From positions 145,127-209,126 of the forward strand of contig NZ_ARWB01000001.1 of assembly GCF_000384475.1 (NCBI RefSeq): DNA of 64,000 bases, in the 5' to 3' direction. The number at the start of each line of letters is the position of its first letter. Positions within the stretch are counted from its first letter, which is position 1. This stretch comes from Methylopila sp. M107. GTDB lineage: Bacteria > Pseudomonadota > Alphaproteobacteria > Rhizobiales > Methylopilaceae. This document shows positions 8,070 to 16,777 of the stretch, piece by piece. Both the position numbers and the translations under genes were made by a program. The notes beneath the pieces are model-generated. The model did not search any database. It had not been told where the DNA came from and saw nothing but the letters and a program-made list of their open reading frames with translations.

Positions 8070-9724
8070 CGATGTTGCGCGGCGGCCTCCGCCGGTTCGG
8101 ACGCGACCAGCAGGGCGTCGTGTCGATCATCGTGGCCGCGTTCGGCGTCGGCCTCGTCGCGAGCCTCGCGATCGCGATCGACGTGTCGAACGTCTATCTC
8201 CAGCGTCGTCACCAGCAGAGCGCGCTCGACCTCGCGGCGATCGCGGCGGCGCGCGACATCGGCCGCGCCGAAACCGTCGCGCGCACGCTGCTCGCCGCGA
8301 ACGGCGTGGCGGATCCCGGAGACCTGAAGGTCACGCTCGGCCGCTACGAGGCCGATCGCGGGAAGGATTCGACGAGCCGCTTCGTCGCCGACGCCGCGTC
8401 TCCGAACGCCGTGCGGCTCGTCATGACGAAGCCCGCGCCGCTCTATTTCGGCCGCGCTTTGCTCGGCGGCGCGCTGCCGTCGATCCGGACCCGGTCGGTC
8501 GCGGCCAACACGCGGTTCGCCTCGTTCACAATCGGCACGCGGCTCGCCTCGCTGAACGGCGGCATCGCCAATGCGCTGCTCTCCAAGCTGCTCGGCGCGG
8601 AGGTCTCTCTCAACGTGATGGACTACGACGCGCTCGCGGCCGCGAATGTCGACATGCCGGACCTGCTGAACGCGCTGGCGCCGCGGCTCGGCGTCACGGT
8701 CGCGACCTATGACGACGTGCTGGCGCTCAACCCGACCCTCGGCCAGCTCGCCGAGGCGCTCCGCGACGCGGCGAGCTCGAACGCGACGGCGAAGCTCGCG
8801 CTCGGGCGCATCATCCTGGCGAAGCCGACAAAGCGGCTGGACCTGCGGCGCCTGCTGAGCTTCGGCCCGCTCGGAAAGCTGCTGCTCGGACAGGACACGC
8901 GGCTGTCCGCGAAGGTCGCGGTGCTCGACGTGCTGTTCGCAGGCCTTGGGGTCGCGAACGGCTCCAGCCAAATCGACCTCAATCTTGGCGCCCAGATCCC
9001 TGGCGTGTTGGGCCTGACCGCCTCGCTCACCATCGGCGAGCGGCCGCAGAGCTCGCCCTGGCTCGCCATGGGCCCCGAGGGCGTTTCGGTCAGCACGGCG
9101 CAGACGAGGCTGCGGCTGCTCGCTTCGGTCGGCGGCCCGCTCGGACTGCCGGCGGTGCGGCTGCCGATCGCCGTCGACGTCGCAGCCGGCACGGCGAAGC
9201 TCGCCGCCGCGCGATGCGGCGCGAACCCGCGCACGGATGCGCAGGCGACGCTGCAGGTCGTGCCGACGCTGGCCGAGATCTGGGTCGGCGAGCCGGTCAA
9301 GGTCGCGGACTGGAACGCGCTGTCGATCCGCCCGGAAATGGCCCCGGCGGTGTTGCTCGACACGCTGCTGCTGACCGCGACGGCCTCGGCCCATGTCGCC
9401 GCCACCAACCTGCAGCCGCGCTCCGTGACCTTCTCCGCGAGCGAGATCGACGCGCGGAAGGCGAAACTGGTTTCGACCGGCAACATCGCGGAGTCGACGC
9501 TGACGAGCCTCGTCGGCGGCCTGTCGGTGGAGGTGAGGCTGCTCGGCCTGACGCTCGGCACGCCGCAGGCGCTTTCCGCCGCGCTCGCGGCGGTGGTGCG
9601 CCCGCTCGGCGCGCTGCTCGACCCCGTGCTGAACGACGTGCTGAAGCTGCTCGGCGTCGGAGTCGGCGAGGCGGAGGTCACCGTCGGCGGCCTGCGCTGC
9701 GACGGCTCAGCGCTGGTGATGTGA
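8066..9724 (+). CDS. TadG-like protein
   Basis: A 552-residue protein with an N-terminal DQQGVVSIIVAAFGVGLVASLAIAIDVSNVYLQRRHQQSALD arrangement: one transmembrane helix followed by the TadG-type segment in which a short acidic DVSN precedes a coiled stretch. The remainder is a large periplasmic region without enzymatic motifs. TadG proteins anchor or organise the Tad pilus. The start is either TTG at 8066 (overlapping the tadE stop) or ATG at 8072; the overlap suggests translational coupling with TadE. Confidence 0.8.
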   Translation: MTMLRGGLRRFGRDQQGVVSIIVAAFGVGLVASLAIAIDVSNVYLQRRHQQSALDLAAIAAARDIGRAETVARTLLAANGVADPGDLKVTLGRYEADRGKDSTSRFVADAASPNAVRLVMTKPAPLYFGRALLGGALPSIRTRSVAANTRFASFTIGTRLASLNGGIANALLSKLLGAEVSLNVMDYDALAAANVDMPDLLNALAPRLGVTVATYDDVLALNPTLGQLAEALRDAASSNATAKLALGRIILAKPTKRLDLRRLLSFGPLGKLLLGQDTRLSAKVAVLDVLFAGLGVANGSSQIDLNLGAQIPGVLGLTASLTIGERPQSSPWLAMGPEGVSVSTAQTRLRLLASVGGPLGLPAVRLPIAVDVAAGTAKLAAARCGANPRTDAQATLQVVPTLAEIWVGEPVKVADWNALSIRPEMAPAVLLDTLLLTATASAHVAATNLQPRSVTFSASEIDARKAKLVSTGNIAESTLTSLVGGLSVEVRLLGLTLGTPQALSAALAAVVRPLGALLDPVLNDVLKLLGVGVGEAEVTVGGLRCDGSALVM

Positions 9725-9870
9725 GAGGTTAAGCGCCGTCGAAAGACAAGCTGACAATCTAAGGTATATATTTAATTAAAAAGACAACTTAAACTATTCT
9801 CCTTCCCGTCAATTCATCCAGACAAACGGGACCGCCGCCGGCGCAAGGCCAGCGGCGACGGGGGATAGCC
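9725..9870. promoter_or_regulatory. AT-rich upstream region of the peptidoglycan hydrolase gene
   Basis: In an otherwise GC-rich window the stretch 9758-9800 is unusually AT rich (TATATATTTAATTAAAA and similar). It precedes the gene at 9871 and probably holds its promoter. The composition contrasts with neighbours and suggests this gene and its control region were acquired. A ribosome-binding GGGG lies at 9859-9862, ahead of the ATG. Confidence 0.5.
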
Positions 9871-11838
9871 ATGCGCCTCGACCAAGCGTTCAAAGAACTT
9901 GCCATCATTCAAGATTTTATTCCTATAACAAACAGCAACCGGCCGCGGACGCCGCGGACGCCGACCGCAATCACAATCCACAACACGGACAACGCGAACG
10001 TCGGAGCGGGCGCGGCGGCGCACGCCAAATATGTCAAGGGCGCCGACGCGGTGAAGCGGGAGGTGTCATGGCACTACACGGTCGACGACGAGGCGGTCTA
10101 TCAGAGCCTGCCCGACGAAGAGGTCGGCTGGCATGCCGCTTCAAGCGCAGGCAATGCGGTCAGCATCGGCGTCGAAATCTGCATGAACGCCGACATGAAA
10201 AAGGAGGCCGCCTACGCCAAGGCCGCGCTGCTGACCGCGGCGCTCGCGAAGAAGCACGGCGTCGACGTCGCGACCGGCGTCGTCCAGCACAACCACTGGA
10301 GCGGCAAGAACTGTCCGCGCGTGCTGCGCGCAGAAGCGAACGGCTGGAAGAATTTTCTCGCAGAGGTCGCGACGATCCACGACGGCTTGACGACGTCGTC
10401 CGGAGCGCTTTCGGCGTTTGCAGCGCTTGAGGCGGATCACCTCGACGACGAGGCGGAGCCGGCGCCGTGGGAAGATGACATCGACCCGACGCCGCGCGGG
10501 CAGGACGTGCCCTTCGCCGCCTTCGCTTCCGGCCACAACCGGCTGTTCTGGCCTGTCATCACGGCTCACCCGCAGGCGCTGCTGATTTCCTATGAACGCG
10601 CGAACGGAACGTTCGTGGGATCGGAAGGGCGGCGGTTTCTCGCCAACAGGCAAAGCGGCGCGCGCTACCATGTCGGCGTCGACCTGTTCTGCCATGCGAG
10701 CGACGAGGTTGTAGCCTGCGCGGACGGCAAGATCGTCGCGTTCTACCGGTTCTACACGCGGCCCTCGACCGGCGAGCAAACCTACGCGCTGTTCATCGAG
10801 CATGACGGGGTGGTGATCAACTACGGCGAGGTGACGCGCGATTCCAACGTCGTCTATGGCTGGGGCGTCGGAAGCCAGGTCATGGCCGGCCAGAAGATCG
10901 CGCGAGTCAGCGGCACCGCCATGATCCACTTCGAGACCTACACGCCGAAGACCAAGCAGAACCATAGGTGGCTTCCGGGCGGCCCCCGTCCCGCGCCGCT
11001 GCAGAACCCGACGCGGCTGCTCGCCCGCCTCGCCTCCGGCGCGATCCGGCTCGGGCTCGACGGCCTGGCCACGACCCCGTCCGCCAAGCCGCCGGGCGCT
11101 GCCCCGTCGAAGCCGGTCCTGGCCTTTGCGGGCGCCAAACCCGGCTCCGCGGGCTGGCACAACGTGTATGGCGGCCAGGACTGGCGATACGACCACCGCG
11201 GCGTCTACACGCGCGACAAGACGGGCGCCGAAATTCTGCGCCGGACGCCGGGCGAGCCAACGACATGTCGGCGCATCTACGCCATCTACGGGCCCGCAAT
11301 TCTCGCCGCGGCCGACAAGCACGACATCAATCCGGCGCTCATCATCATGACGATCGCCACCGAGTCGGGTTTCGCCATGGGCGCGAAGTTCACCGGACCG
11401 ACGACGTTCCGCTGGGAGGCGCATGTCGAAAACACGGACGTCAATCCGTCGTTCCTCGGCGCCTATTCGGCCGGGCCGATGCAGGGGCTCTCGACATCGG
11501 TGCGTGACATGATCCGAAACAAGGGCGCGGCCTTCGGGCTCAATTACCAGCCTTTCGCCGTCGCGCCCGCGATCGCCGCGAAGCCGGCGAAAGGGCCCAA
11601 GACGCACCCGCTTTATGACGGAAAGGTCAACATCGATATCGGAACTGGCGAAATCCGCTGGCGTCTCGCCGGGACAGGCGACGATCCGATTTTGGTCGCT
11701 GCGGCCTACAACGCTGGCGGACTCTATCCATCCGACGGCAATCAGTGGCGGCTCAAGACGACCGGCGACCATCTCGACCGCGCCGCGGCCTGGTATGGCG
11801 ACGCCTGCAAGGTGTTGTCGGAAAACGGAGTGATCTGA
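9871..11838 (+). CDS. Multi-domain peptidoglycan hydrolase: amidase, M23-like and lysozyme-like domains
   Basis: The 655-residue protein has three wall-active modules. Residues about 30-175 form an N-acetylmuramoyl-alanine amidase (Amidase_2) with TAITIHNTDN, SWHYTVDD and a later QHNHWSGKNCP. Residues about 255-360 resemble an M23 endopeptidase: zinc motif YHVGVD (His267, Asp271) and HFE (His353) are kept, but the catalytic His positions read YGEV and MIH, so activity is doubtful. Residues about 470-650 are a lysozyme/SLT-like fold with ATESGF (Glu498), SAGPMQ and AAAYNAGG. There is no signal peptide, so release needs lysis or a contractile or other dedicated system. A phage-type lysin or antibacterial effector are both possible. 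Confidence 0.82.
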   Translation: MRLDQAFKELAIIQDFIPITNSNRPRTPRTPTAITIHNTDNANVGAGAAAHAKYVKGADAVKREVSWHYTVDDEAVYQSLPDEEVGWHAASSAGNAVSIGVEICMNADMKKEAAYAKAALLTAALAKKHGVDVATGVVQHNHWSGKNCPRVLRAEANGWKNFLAEVATIHDGLTTSSGALSAFAALEADHLDDEAEPAPWEDDIDPTPRGQDVPFAAFASGHNRLFWPVITAHPQALLISYERANGTFVGSEGRRFLANRQSGARYHVGVDLFCHASDEVVACADGKIVAFYRFYTRPSTGEQTYALFIEHDGVVINYGEVTRDSNVVYGWGVGSQVMAGQKIARVSGTAMIHFETYTPKTKQNHRWLPGGPRPAPLQNPTRLLARLASGAIRLGLDGLATTPSAKPPGAAPSKPVLAFAGAKPGSAGWHNVYGGQDWRYDHRGVYTRDKTGAEILRRTPGEPTTCRRIYAIYGPAILAAADKHDINPALIIMTIATESGFAMGAKFTGPTTFRWEAHVENTDVNPSFLGAYSAGPMQGLSTSVRDMIRNKGAAFGLNYQPFAVAPAIAAKPAKGPKTHPLYDGKVNIDIGTGEIRWRLAGTGDDPILVAAAYNAGGLYPSDGNQWRLKTTGDHLDRAAAWYGDACKVLSENGVI

Positions 11839-11931
11839 AGCTCGCGCCGCAGCAAGTCGTCGGTCCCGCCGACAATTCGGCCCAAAGGCCGGAACGGCGG
11901 GAGCGGCCTGGTCTATGTGGGCGGACTTGGC

Positions 11932-13062
11932 TTAGGCGCCCTTGCCGAAGAGCCCTGCGATCGTTTCCTCCGCCACCGCGAAGGCGGAGCTCGCGCCGGC
12001 CGCGGAGGCCGCGACCACGATGCGCACGCGCTCCGACGGCGCCTCGACCACCACGGGCCGCTCGGTCGAGAACGCATAGGCGCCGATCCAGCGCGATACG
12101 ACCTGCTTCGGGCGCTTGCCGAACACCGCCTCGAACTCGGCGAGGATCAGTTCGTCGATCGCCTGCGACTGAAACGGATCGGGCGTCGCTTCGATCTGGC
12201 GGCTGCCCGACAGCACGACCGATCCGTCGGCGGACTGGGAGGCCAGCATCGCGACGCCGTGCTGCAGATGGTCCGGCTGCTCGGCCTCGAGCCGCGCGCG
12301 CAGGGCTTCCGCGCCGTCGAGCCCCTCGAAGGCCGGCAAGCGCTGGATCGCGAGGTCGCTCGCGACCGCGCCCGGCAGCTCGAACCCGTCCTCGCAGCGG
12401 ACCCTCAGCATATGCGATTTCGCGCGCGACAGGCCTGCGCCGAGCAGCCTGTCGGCGAACAGAGTGCGGAAGTCGTCGCCGGGGCAGACCACCACGGCGG
12501 CGGCCGAGATCGGCCCGCGCGAGGTCGTGAGCTCGCCGTCCGCCACGGCGGTGACGGCGGTCTCCCACTTGAACGCGACGTCGTGCGCGTCCTCGAGCCA
12601 GGCGGCGATCTTCGGGATCGCGGACTTCGCCTCGATGCGGATTTCGTCCGGGCTCCAGAACACGCCGGCGATGTCGCCCTTGAAATGCGGGAACAGCGCG
12701 TGGGCGTCGTCGGGCCGGTAGAACGAGCAGCCCGCCCCGCCATCGGTCGCCGCGAAGGCGTCGAGCGCGGTCGCGGCCTCCGGCCGGCGCGCCACGATCG
12801 CCAGCCCCTCCTGCTCGATGCGGACGCCCGCCTGCGCGCAGACCTCGACCCAGATCTCGCGGGAGCGCTTGGCGCGCCGCCACATCGCGCCGGGCGCATG
12901 ACCCGCGACCGTGACGAGCCCCGCCATGCGGATCGACGCCCCGTTGGCGCGCGCCTCGCGCTCGATCACGACGACGCGCCGGCCGCTCCTCGCAGCCGCC
13001 AGCGCATGCGCGAGCCCGACGACGCCGGCGCCCACAACCGCGAGATCGTATGTGTCCGCCAT
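11932..13062 (-). CDS. FAD-dependent oxidoreductase (TIGR03364-like, D-amino-acid-oxidase fold)
   Basis: The 376-residue protein opens with a dinucleotide-binding VVGAGVVGLAHALAAARSG and EREARANGASIRMAGLV, the arrangement of the DAO family of FAD enzymes. Middle and C-terminal segments (VVCPGDDFRTLF, VVVAASAAGASSAF) fit substrate-binding and second FAD-contact regions. TIGR03364 proteins are often linked to phosphonate or amine oxidation, but no phosphonate genes are nearby, so the substrate is unknown. It is convergent with the hydrolase gene. Confidence 0.75.
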   Translation of the reverse strand: MADTYDLAVVGAGVVGLAHALAAARSGRRVVVIEREARANGASIRMAGLVTVAGHAPGAMWRRAKRSREIWVEVCAQAGVRIEQEGLAIVARRPEAATALDAFAATDGGAGCSFYRPDDAHALFPHFKGDIAGVFWSPDEIRIEAKSAIPKIAAWLEDAHDVAFKWETAVTAVADGELTTSRGPISAAAVVVCPGDDFRTLFADRLLGAGLSRAKSHMLRVRCEDGFELPGAVASDLAIQRLPAFEGLDGAEALRARLEAEQPDHLQHGVAMLASQSADGSVVLSGSRQIEATPDPFQSQAIDELILAEFEAVFGKRPKQVVSRWIGAYAFSTERPVVVEAPSERVRIVVAASAAGASSAFAVAEETIAGLFGKGA

Positions 13063-13362
13063 GTCCGCCCTTCGCCGAAGTGGCGGGACGCTGTGCGCAT
13101 TGCGCAGCCGCCGTCAACCCGCGCCGCCGTCCGGCGCGCTTCACGCGACCGGTTGTCGCCAGTCCGCCACGGGATCGCGAAGGTTCGAACGCGTCCGGCG
13201 CCGTGCGACCCTGTGCGCTTTGCTCCGTTGACGTTTTCGTGAGAAGCAGTCGATCGACTGAGGTGCGCAAGGGAGAGCGGCGTCTCTGCAGAGCCTGCCC
13301 AGGGCTCTGAGTTTGAGAGCGTTGTTCCGCGATTTCGTCGACCGATTACGGGGGAACGGCTC

Positions 13363-15174
13363 GTGGCGGCGGAACTCTACACCAACGAGTATTATTCCGA
13401 GGCGCTCGTATTCCTGAGCACCGCCGGAATCATCGTCCCTCTGTTCAAGAAGCTCAATCTCAGTCCGATCCACGGCTTCCTGTTTGCTGGCGTTCTGCTT
13501 GGGCCGTTCGGCCTCGGCGGGCTGCAGGAGCATTTTCCCTGGCTGGAGCCGGTCACGATCAACAATGTGGCCGAGCTGTCGAGCATCGCAGAGCTTGGCG
13601 TCGTGCTGCTCATGTTCATGATCGGCCTGGAGCTGTCCCTCGAGCGATTGTGGCTTTCGAAGAAGCTCGTGTTCGGGCTCGGCTCGCTGCAGGTCGTCCT
13701 GTGCGCGGCGGCGCTGGCGGCGCTCGCCTACAAGCTCGGGCAAGGCGTGCTGTCGGCGATCGTGATCGGATCGGCGCTGTCGCTGTCGTCGACCGCGATC
13801 ATCATGCCGACGCTCGCGGACAAGAACAGGCTGCACCTCGCCTCCGGCCGCGCGAGCTTTTCGATCCTGCTGTTCCAGGATCTCGCCGTGGCGCCGCTGC
13901 TCGTCATGGTCTCGCTGATGGGACTCGACGGCGGCGACCTCTGGGCGAACCTCTTCAAATCGCTGGCGCCCGGCATCGTCGCCGTGGTCGCGATCGTCGC
14001 GGCCGGCCGGCTTCTGCTGCGGCCGCTGTTCCGCTGGGTCGCGGCCACGCACAGCACCGAGCTGTTCATGGCGACCTGCCTGCTGGTGATCCTCGGCACC
14101 GCCTACGTCACGGCCGCGAACGGCGAGTCGATGGCGCTCGGCGCGTTCATCGCTGGGCTGCTGCTGGCCGAGACCGAGTTCCGGCGCCAGATCGAGACGT
14201 TGATCGAGCCCTTCAAGGGGCTGCTGCTCGGCCTGTTCTTCCTGTCCGTCGGCTCGTCGCTCGACGTCAAGCTGCTGCTCGACAATCTCGCCTCGTCGAT
14301 CGGCATCGCGACGAGCATCGTGGCGGTGAAGAGCGCGATCACCTATGCGGCCGGCCGCGGCGTCGGCCTCGGCAGGATCGTCGCGCGAGACACCGCGCTG
14401 ACCATCGCCGGCGGCGGGGAGTTCGCCTTCGTGCTGCTCAGCCCGTCGCTGTCGGGCCACGTCGTCCCGCTGTCCGCCGCGAACGCCGCGATGGCGGCCG
14501 TGTCGCTGTCGATGCTCTCGATCCCCTCGCTGATCGGCCTCTGCGCGCGGATTCCGGCGAAAAACCCGAAGGAGCGGGAATTCGCGGTGACGCGTCCCGT
14601 CGAGACCCATGCCGAGGACCCGGTCGTCATCGTCGGCTACGGCCGCGTCGGCGGACTGGTGGGCGTCATGCTGGAGCGTCACCAGATCCCGTTCATCGCG
14701 ATCGACATCGACATCGGGCTCGTCGGGCGCAAACGCCAGACCGCGCCGGTGTTCTTCGGCGACGCGACCAACGCCGAACTGCTGCATCACTGCGGCGTCC
14801 CGAGCGCGCGGGCGCTCGTGATCACCATCAACTCCCGCGAGGCCGCCAACGAGGTGGCGCGCGCGGCGCGGGAGCACAACCCGACGCTGCCCATCATCGC
14901 CCGGGCGGTCGATCCGCAGCATGCCAGGAAGCTCTATCGCCTCGGCGTGACCGACGCGGTGCCGAAGGATCTCGAGCCGAGCCTCCATCTGTCCGAACTG
15001 GTGCTGATGGAGATCGGCCTGTCGGCCGGGCTCGTGATCGCCTCGATTCACGAGCAGCGCGCCGAGTACCGGGCGGTGCTGGTCGGCAAGACGAAGAAGG
15101 GGCAGACCCGCCGGGGCATTCGCGGCGAACTGAAGAAGCCGCCGCCCGCGAGAGGCGAAAGCCCGCCGGCCTGA
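13363..15174 (+). CDS. Kef-type cation:proton antiporter with TrkA-N domain
   Basis: The 603-residue inner-membrane protein has about twelve transmembrane helices (residues 15-395) of the CPA2 family, including GVVLLMFMIGLELSLERL and SLSSTAIIMPTLADK. Residues about 420-540 form a cytoplasmic Rossmann (TrkA-N/RCK) domain, VVIVGYGRVGGLVG, which senses nucleotide or glutathione conjugates in KefB/KefC. Length fits the Kef group. Translation starts at GTG 13363, preceded by GGGGGAA. It stands alone between oppositely oriented genes. Potassium efflux is inferred from family. Confidence 0.87.
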   Translation: MAAELYTNEYYSEALVFLSTAGIIVPLFKKLNLSPIHGFLFAGVLLGPFGLGGLQEHFPWLEPVTINNVAELSSIAELGVVLLMFMIGLELSLERLWLSKKLVFGLGSLQVVLCAAALAALAYKLGQGVLSAIVIGSALSLSSTAIIMPTLADKNRLHLASGRASFSILLFQDLAVAPLLVMVSLMGLDGGDLWANLFKSLAPGIVAVVAIVAAGRLLLRPLFRWVAATHSTELFMATCLLVILGTAYVTAANGESMALGAFIAGLLLAETEFRRQIETLIEPFKGLLLGLFFLSVGSSLDVKLLLDNLASSIGIATSIVAVKSAITYAAGRGVGLGRIVARDTALTIAGGGEFAFVLLSPSLSGHVVPLSAANAAMAAVSLSMLSIPSLIGLCARIPAKNPKEREFAVTRPVETHAEDPVVIVGYGRVGGLVGVMLERHQIPFIAIDIDIGLVGRKRQTAPVFFGDATNAELLHHCGVPSARALVITINSREAANEVARAAREHNPTLPIIARAVDPQHARKLYRLGVTDAVPKDLEPSLHLSELVLMEIGLSAGLVIASIHEQRAEYRAVLVGKTKKGQTRRGIRGELKKPPPARGESPPA

Positions 15175-15185
15175 AAGAAGCCCCG

Positions 15186-16595
15186 CTACGCGGCGCCGAT
15201 TTCCGCCCAGCGCTCGCGCTTGCGGTAGATCGTCGAGGGGCTCAGCTCCAGCGCCGCGGCGGCGCGCGCGGTGTTGCCGCCGAACGCCGCGACCGCGCGC
15301 TCGATGACCCGGCGCTCGGTCTTCCAGAACGGCTCGATGGCGTCGGGCTCGGACGCAGCCAACGCGCCGGGGGCAGGCGTGTCGAGCGCGATCTCCGCGG
15401 GCAGCATGTCGAGCGTCAGCACGCCGCCGTCGCCGAGCACCACCGCGCGGCGCAGCACATTCTGCAGCTCGCGGACGTTTCCGGGCCAGTCATACGCCAG
15501 GAGCCGCGCCATCGCGTCCGGCGCGATCGCCTCGATCGCGCGGCCTTCCTCGCTGGAAAAGCGCGCAAGAAAAGACTGCGCCAGCGCCGCGATGTCGGCG
15601 CCGCGCTCGCGCAGCGGCGGCAGCTTCAGCGGCAGCACATGGAGGCGGTAGTAGAGGTCCTGCCGGAACCGGCCGGCCGCGACTTCGCCTTGCGGGTCGC
15701 GATGGGTGGCGCAGATTATGCGGATGTCGGCCTGCCGCGCGCGCGCCTCGCCGACGCGGCGGAACTCGCCGGTCTGCAGCACGCGCAGGAGCTTGGCCTG
15801 CAGCGCAAGCTCCATCTCGCCGATCTCGTCCAGGAACAGCGTGCCGCCCTCGGCCGCTTCGACCGCCCCGGGACGATCCTCCGTCGCGCCCGTAAAGGCG
15901 CCGCGAACATGGCCGAAGACCTCGGACTCCATGAGTTCGCGCGGGATCGCGCCGCAGTTCAGCGCCACGAACGGCTTGTGCGCTCTCCCTGAGCGGGCGT
16001 GCAGCGCCTCGGCGCAAAGTTCCTTGCCGGAGCCGCTCTCGCCGGTGACGAAGACCGGCGCGCGCGACGGCGCGACGCGTTCGATCTCGGCGTAGAGGCG
16101 GAGCATCGCGGGCGAGGCGCCGACGAAGGAGGCGAAGTCGGCGCCGGGCTCCTGGCGCGTGATCTGTTGCGCGACCGGAGCGACCGGCGGGGCGGCGCGC
16201 GTGGCGATGTCGGCGAAGCGCGGCGCGAGGCGCTTGGCGAGCGTGTCGGGCGAATAGGGTTTCAGGACGAAGTCGACCGCGCCGCGGCGCATCGCCTCGA
16301 CCGCGAGCGCGACCGAGCCCGCGCCGCTGGTCGCGACGACGACGAGGCCCTTTTCGACGAGGCGCTCGACCAGCGCGAGCTGTTCCTTGCCCGGAAGATC
16401 GACCACCGCGACATCGGCCGACGTCGCCACGCGCGCTGCGGCGTCGGGCGGAAGCGTCGCCATCACCTCGCCGCCGGCGGTCGCCACCGCGCATGTCGCG
16501 ACCCGCGCGGAGGCCGGGTCGGCCTCGACGAGGAGAACCCGCGTGCGAACGCTCGGCGACAGGCCTGCGGCGTCCGTCGTCAGCGGCTGCGACAT
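15186..16595 (-). CDS. Sigma54-dependent response regulator (LuxO/NtrC family)
   Basis: The 469-residue protein has an N-terminal receiver-like domain (residues 20-130; possible phospho-Asp in VAVVDLPG, Lys in VLKPYS), an AAA+ sigma54-activation domain (about 155-385) with Walker A GESGSGKE, the sigma54-contacting GAFTGA and Walker B GTLFLDEIGE, and a Fis-type helix-turn-helix ending STIYRKRERW. It should activate sigma54 promoters such as those before flgE and flgF, but this is not shown. The ATG at 16595 is preferred to one at 16712. It is divergent from the TipF-like gene. Confidence 0.88.
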   Translation of the reverse strand: MSQPLTTDAAGLSPSVRTRVLLVEADPASARVATCAVATAGGEVMATLPPDAAARVATSADVAVVDLPGKEQLALVERLVEKGLVVVATSGAGSVALAVEAMRRGAVDFVLKPYSPDTLAKRLAPRFADIATRAAPPVAPVAQQITRQEPGADFASFVGASPAMLRLYAEIERVAPSRAPVFVTGESGSGKELCAEALHARSGRAHKPFVALNCGAIPRELMESEVFGHVRGAFTGATEDRPGAVEAAEGGTLFLDEIGEMELALQAKLLRVLQTGEFRRVGEARARQADIRIICATHRDPQGEVAAGRFRQDLYYRLHVLPLKLPPLRERGADIAALAQSFLARFSSEEGRAIEAIAPDAMARLLAYDWPGNVRELQNVLRRAVVLGDGGVLTLDMLPAEIALDTPAPGALAASEPDAIEPFWKTERRVIERAVAAFGGNTARAAAALELSPSTIYRKRERWAEIGAA

Positions 16596-16777
16596 GAGGC
16601 GGGGGTCCTCGGCGGAACGGAAGAGCGGCCGCAAAGGCCGTCTCGTGCGATCCAACCTCGCCCAACAGGGTAAACGAAAGGTGTGCGAAAACCCCCGAAC
16701 CGGCTTGCCCATTAGGCGTGGACGGGCGAATCAGCCATGATCTTCTTTAGGTTAACGCCAGTTCGGACCGCCATTCG

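Noticed and set aside
10141..11772. Long open frame on the minus strand opposite the peptidoglycan hydrolase
   Set aside because: Its translation has the arginine-rich, low-diversity look of an antisense shadow in GC-rich DNA, and the plus-strand frame has clear domains.
15186..16595. Assignment of the sigma54 regulator as FlbD
   Set aside because: The C-terminal STIYRKRERW helix and receiver-like domain fit LuxO/NtrC types better, and it is far from the flagellar operons.
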